Below, in pieces: positions 51,180-54,555 of a DNA stretch of 54,555 nucleotides (its first letter is position 1; the number at the start of each line of letters is the position of its first letter). The position numbers were made by a program, and so were the translations under genes. The notes beneath the pieces are model-generated. The model was not told the origin of the DNA. It worked only from the letters and a program-made list of their open reading frames with translations, and did no database searches. Source of the DNA: an uncultured Fidelibacterota bacterium (GTDB taxonomy: Bacteria > Fidelibacterota > Marinisomatia > Marinisomatales > TCS55); contig CAJVYU010000004.1 of NCBI GenBank assembly GCA_913009735.1, positions 1 to 54,555 on the forward strand, in the 5' to 3' direction.

Positions 51180-52493
51180 CTATTGCTCAAAAGCTGGTGT
51201 TAATAATTGACCATTAACGACTGAACCATGAATATCAATAAGTGCGACATTTTCAATTGTATTGATGAAATTAATTTCTCCTTCAACCTGGACTTGGATA
51301 TAGTTGTCGGTATGCCCAAGAATTTTACCGTTTTTCATTGTTTCAAATAATACCCGGCGAGTTTTTCCAATAAATTGTTCATGAAAATACCGCTGTTTTT
51401 TATCTGAAAGAATATGAAGCATTTTGCTGCGTTTTGCCCTCACTGTTTTGGGTACGACTGCATTTATTGCAATGGCGTCCGTATTGGGTCGTTCCGAGTA
51501 AGTAAAAACATGGAGATAGGAAATATCCAATTCATTTAGAAAAGTATACGTTTCCAGAAAATCGTCTTCAGTCTCTCCGGGGAAACCCACAATTACATCT
51601 ACACCAACACAGGCATCAGGAATGGTTTTTTTAATCTTTGCGATTCGATCTTCAAACAATCCCCGCTTATATCTTCGGCGCATGGCACTTAAAATTTTAT
51701 CCGATCCCGATTGCAGGGGCACATGAAAATGAGGCATGAATTTTTGTGAAGTGGCACAGAACCCAATGATCTCATCAGTCAATAAATTGGGCTCAATAGA
51801 TGAAATACGAATACGGTCAATATTCTCTAATTTGTCCAATTGTTGAATAAGTTGGAAAAATGTTTCATCATCACCTTTACCAAAATCACCGATATTAATA
51901 CCGGTAAGCACAATTTCTCGTGCATCGGTTAGGGTGACTTCCCGGGCTGTTTTCATGGTGTTGGCAATGGTATCGCTTCTGTTCCCGCCCCGGGCCAGTG
52001 GGATTGTACAGAAGGAGCAGGTATAATCACAGCCGTCCTGGATTTTTAAGAATGATCTTGTCCGCTCACCGGATGAAAAGGAGGGTTTGAATGTATGAAC
52101 ATGGTCTATGTCAGACTGAATCACTTTGGCAGAACCATTGGTTTCCACCGTGGACAAATGGTCAAGTAAATTGAATTTTTCTTCAGCCCCAAGCACCAGA
52201 TCCACACCATCAATGGCGGCAATATCATTGGGCATCAGCTGGGCGTAACATCCAATCACAGCAATGGATGAAGCAGGGTTTCGCCGCTTGGCAGAACGAA
52301 TGAGTTTCCGTGCCTCTTTATCCGCGTTTTCAGTAACAGAACAGGTATTAAAAACGTAAATATCCGCTTCATCCCGGTAATTCACCTTTTCAAATCCATG
52401 ACGAATAAAGTCACGAGAGATGGTGGCGGTCTCCGAGAAGTTCAGTTTACATCCCAACGTATGGAATGCGACGCGTTTAGTGGGTGTACTCAT
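51180..52493 (-). CDS. mtaB: tRNA (t6A37) methylthiotransferase MtaB
   Basis: A 437-residue radical SAM methylthiotransferase that converts t6A37 to ms2t6A in tRNA. The N-terminal UPF0004 domain holds three cysteines (TLGCKLN, FNTCSVTENAD, VIGCYAQ), the radical SAM motif is CDYTCSFC, and a TRAM domain ends the protein. The signature GCKLNFSE and the SVTENADKEARKLIRSAKRRNP segment separate it from MiaB and RimO. It starts with ATG at 52493. Confidence 0.95.
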   Translation of the reverse strand: MSTPTKRVAFHTLGCKLNFSETATISRDFIRHGFEKVNYRDEADIYVFNTCSVTENADKEARKLIRSAKRRNPASSIAVIGCYAQLMPNDIAAIDGVDLVLGAEEKFNLLDHLSTVETNGSAKVIQSDIDHVHTFKPSFSSGERTRSFLKIQDGCDYTCSFCTIPLARGGNRSDTIANTMKTAREVTLTDAREIVLTGINIGDFGKGDDETFFQLIQQLDKLENIDRIRISSIEPNLLTDEIIGFCATSQKFMPHFHVPLQSGSDKILSAMRRRYKRGLFEDRIAKIKKTIPDACVGVDVIVGFPGETEDDFLETYTFLNELDISYLHVFTYSERPNTDAIAINAVVPKTVRAKRSKMLHILSDKKQRYFHEQFIGKTRRVLFETMKNGKILGHTDNYIQVQVEGEINFINTIENVALIDIHGSVVNGQLLTPAFEQ

Positions 52494-52578
52494 AAATTTT
52501 TAGGGGCGGAATTTAACGAATATACTATTAGTGGGTTGTGCAAAACCTGTTGATTTGATTGCGTATATAATATGAAAT

Positions 52579-52635
52579 TTTCCGCGTTTTCCCAGTAAAT
52601 GCAGGTATCTAATGTATTTATGTAAATTAGGTGGA
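52579..52635 (+). repeat. Duplicated leader block, copy A
   Basis: This 57-bp segment aligns with 53599-53655 at about 49 identical positions, including GTAAATGCA, GTATCTAATGT and TGTAAATTAGG. It ends nine bases before the ATG of the first outer-membrane gene, and its end GGTGGAG supplies that gene's ribosome site. Confidence 0.8.
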
Positions 52636-52643
52636 GATAAAAA

Positions 52644-53243
52644 ATGAGAATATTATTGATTAGTCTATTACTGTCATCTATAACGGCCGCTGAAGGAATC
52701 GTCGATGATTTAATTGTCTCTTTGAGTTACGGATCAATCAGAACTTTTTTTAACGATAATCACGTATATGAAGGATATCTGTTTACAGATTACTATGAAG
52801 TAGAAGTTGGTCGTGAATTTAACAGTGGTGAAAATTACTCGTCTCTATATCTTGCATTTTGGGATGATGGCGTATCAAAGCCCTTTGAAATTATGGATGC
52901 TACAACCTACTCCAATAGTTCAATTATCATTGGTGGTCGTTTCGGTATGATAAGCTCCCTACTTCCAAAATATTTGAATGTAAAAACTAATCTATATTTT
53001 GGACTTGCACATAATTTTGTTAAGGGAATGCCTGTTGGTGGATTAGATTATGGTGGTCAATTGGGGAATGAATACTCTACAAATTTGAACACAGTTGAAG
53101 TTGGTTTGAATTTAACTTATGACATCTACGGTTCATTCAAAATCCTGACTGGAATTCAAGGAATTCGACAAATTGGTAAAAATGATTATTGGTTTGATCT
53201 GACAAGGAGCGCTTTCAAAATAGGTTTAGTTTATTCTCTATGA
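52644..53243 (+). CDS. Small outer-membrane beta-barrel-like protein
   Basis: A 199-residue protein with a short signal peptide (MRILLISLLLSSITAAE) and alternating strands (SLSYGSIRTFF, YYEVEVGREF, SSIIIGGRFGM, NLYFGLAHNF, VEVGLNLTYDIYG, AFKIGLVYSL) with a terminal hydrophobic residue, as in eight-stranded barrels. No family recognised. It is preceded by leader block A with GGTGGAG seven bases before the ATG. Confidence 0.7.
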   Translation: MRILLISLLLSSITAAEGIVDDLIVSLSYGSIRTFFNDNHVYEGYLFTDYYEVEVGREFNSGENYSSLYLAFWDDGVSKPFEIMDATTYSNSSIIIGGRFGMISSLLPKYLNVKTNLYFGLAHNFVKGMPVGGLDYGGQLGNEYSTNLNTVEVGLNLTYDIYGSFKILTGIQGIRQIGKNDYWFDLTRSAFKIGLVYSL

Positions 53244-53279
53244 ATTGCCTGAATTAGTCGACCTGCCTTTGTTAATATC

Positions 53280-53347
53280 ACCTTTAGAAGGTGGTATGTA
53301 AAAATTTTATGGTTTTCTCATGGTCATATTTCCCACCTTCTAAAGGT
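53280..53347. repeat. 15-bp inverted repeat with a 38-base loop
   Basis: ACCTTTAGAAGGTGG (53280-53294) and CCACCTTCTAAAGGT (53333-53347) pair perfectly. No T-run follows on either strand. It could be a rho-independent-like stop, a binding site or a small mobile palindrome downstream of the outer-membrane gene. Confidence 0.75.
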
Positions 53348-53391
53348 AATTAAAATTTTGATTATGAACTTATTTACCAATTTTGTTAGGA

Positions 53392-53551
53392 GAGGGCTTT
53401 GCAAAACCTGATGTGTGAAGAAAAAAGATGTAAAATTTGCCTGATTAAGGCAGGAAACGTAGTCAATAGCGGGGCTATGGACAAGTTTTCTAACGAAAAG
53501 CAGGCGAATTTTAGACTTTTTAATTTGTGCAATAGATTTTGCAAAGTCCTC
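53392..53551 (+). mobile_element. MITE-like element, copy R7 (forward)
   Basis: A 160-bp copy from GAGGGCTTTGCAAAACCTG to GCAAAGTCCTC with a perfect 5-bp duplication TAGGA (53387-53391 and 53552-53556). It is one of the least altered copies and a good reference for the family. Confidence 0.92.
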
Positions 53552-53598
53552 TAGGATTTAAATACTATGTATCCAAGTGCTCTGAAAGAAAATGAACG

Positions 53599-53655
53599 TT
53601 TCCCGATTTTCCCCGTAAATGCAAGTATCTAATGTTTTAATGTAAATTAGGCGGA
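53599..53655 (+). repeat. Duplicated leader block, copy B
   Basis: Counterpart of 52579-52635. Here no ATG follows at the equivalent place. The next gene starts 52 bp further on with its own AAAGGA site, so this copy is a relic or a promoter part. Confidence 0.75.
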
Positions 53656-53706
53656 TTAAATACAAGTTCGGTTGTTTATTTAAAATAATAATGAAAGGAT
53701 ATACAT

Positions 53707-54429
53707 ATGAGGTTTAATAGTTTATTATTGATATTTTCATGTTTGCTTTACGTAAATGTTTTACATGCGGAAAATCCCGATACTACAAAGGGTTACCCTT
53801 TCATAAAAGGTACAAAAGCTCTACAATTTCGAGTTAACTCGCTCCTTTCCTTAGATCCGTTCCAAGGATCGTTGATCTCATACCAAGAACAATTAACATC
53901 CGAAAAAGCACGTAGAATTGGAGTTTCTATTTCCTCTAAATTGTGGAACGGCGATGGTTCGCATGATGAACTCAGATACAGTTCTTATGATTCCACATAT
54001 GACACCACCGATTATTCATTCACCCGTAATGAGTATAGTTTTGCCTTGTCAATTTCCGTTCAACAGATAAAATATGAATCACTGAAAAAAGGCTTCTTCT
54101 TCTATAGTGGTGCAGGCCCGACATTAGGATTTAGTTATACCGAACGTAATATTAAACCAAAAACGGAATTTGATAGCAGTAACAAGTATTTATCAAAATA
54201 TATTAATATTGGATATGGTGGTGTAATTGGTGTTGAATGGTTAATTAAAAAGAATATGAGCTTATTAGCTGAATATAGATCGACAATTTCAGCAGGTTAC
54301 AAATACATTAGTCAATATTTAAAATTCGTCTCCTCCTCTGGTTCGTACAATATTAGAGATGAAATAACCAAAGGACCGACATTTAATTTTTCCTCTGGAG
54401 TTAAGATTGGGTTATCAATATATCTTTGA
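53707..54429 (+). CDS. Outer-membrane beta-barrel-like protein
   Basis: A 240-residue exported protein with signal peptide MRFNSLLLIFSCLLYVNVLHAE and alternating strands (ALQFRVNSLLSL, RIGVSISSKLW, NEYSFALSISVQQIKYE, KGFFFYSGAGPTLGFSY, YINIGYGGVIGVEWLI, MSLLAEYRSTISAGYKY, FSSGVKIGLSIYL), ending like a barrel strand. No named family is recognised. It is not obviously homologous to the protein at 52644, although both follow the duplicated leader block. Confidence 0.72.
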   Translation: MRFNSLLLIFSCLLYVNVLHAENPDTTKGYPFIKGTKALQFRVNSLLSLDPFQGSLISYQEQLTSEKARRIGVSISSKLWNGDGSHDELRYSSYDSTYDTTDYSFTRNEYSFALSISVQQIKYESLKKGFFFYSGAGPTLGFSYTERNIKPKTEFDSSNKYLSKYINIGYGGVIGVEWLIKKNMSLLAEYRSTISAGYKYISQYLKFVSSSGSYNIRDEITKGPTFNFSSGVKIGLSIYL

Positions 54430-54539
54430 AAATATTTAATAAGAAAAGTAACCTGATACACAGTCCACCAGACGCCTAAAGCACGAAGGAGCGTTGAGTT
54501 AAGAACGATGGTGCTGATTTCCCAGTCTAAATCAGACTT

Positions 54540-54555
54540 CCTGCCTTTGTTAATA
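54540..54555 (+). repeat. 16-bp terminal repeat of 53262-53277
   Basis: CCTGCCTTTGTTAATA at the very end of the window is identical to 53262-53277. This suggests that the contig stops at a repeat, or that a further copy of the downstream unit follows. Confidence 0.7.

Overview
The window is AT-rich DNA from a Gram-negative bacterium. The evidence is signal peptides, many lipoprotein signals, outer-membrane beta-barrel proteins and large exported multihaem c-type cytochromes. There is no rRNA gene to place it. Weak or absent Shine-Dalgarno sites, several TTG/GTG starts and the gene mix suggest the FCB group (for example Marinimicrobia, Calditrichota or Ignavibacteria relatives). That placement is inference. 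The first 164 bases are not natural sequence: bases 99-164 match an Illumina P7/index adapter, so the left edge is a chimeric contig end.

Layout. 165-8860: end of a gamma-glutamyltransferase, a frameshifted GNAT acetyltransferase, an M20 amidohydrolase, rlmN, a moxR-DUF58 pair split by a small four-helix-bundle gene with inverted-repeat flanks, a BrnT/BrnA toxin-antitoxin pair, a TPR lipoprotein and a PfkB kinase. 8954-17100: metallophosphatase, cysteine desulfurase-mnmA (tRNA thiolation), a LytR_C protein, rsfS, argS and a U32/TrhP protein. 17101-18776: palindromic repeats, a GIY-YIG gene, tmRNA (ssrA) and tRNA-Lys(CTT). 18932-20377: TrkH.

20740-33114 is the most interesting region. Nine tightly packed minus-strand genes start at a good sigma-54 promoter (33099-33114). 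They encode an NHL-repeat lipoprotein, a pentahaem cytochrome, a large outer-membrane beta-barrel, a second NHL protein, cytochromes with about 13 and 15 haem motifs, a thioredoxin-fold/TPR protein, a histidine kinase with a c-type haem motif in its periplasmic sensor, and an NtrC-type sigma-54 activator. A separate tetrahaem cytochrome gene follows, with a sigma-54-like site and its own terminator. I read this as a self-regulated, haem-sensing porin-cytochrome conduit for moving electrons across the outer membrane. That function is inferred.

33891-54555: queF, upp, tRNA-Lys(TTT) followed by an apparent integration scar with a broken DUF2225-like gene and an IS remnant, an NrfJ-like OB-fold protein, a transglutaminase-like lipoprotein, a radical SAM/saccharopine-dehydrogenase pair, full-length gcvP, a Phd/VapC-type pair, an isoaspartyl peptidase, a deoxynucleoside kinase, a DUF4143 ATPase behind two palindromic operators, an ABC-F protein, mtaB and two small outer-membrane proteins preceded by duplicated leaders.

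Seven copies of a roughly 160-bp miniature inverted-repeat element are scattered through the window. Four have perfect 5-bp target duplications. Most sit within about 60 bp upstream of a gene start, and one lies 30 bp from the ssrA 5' end.
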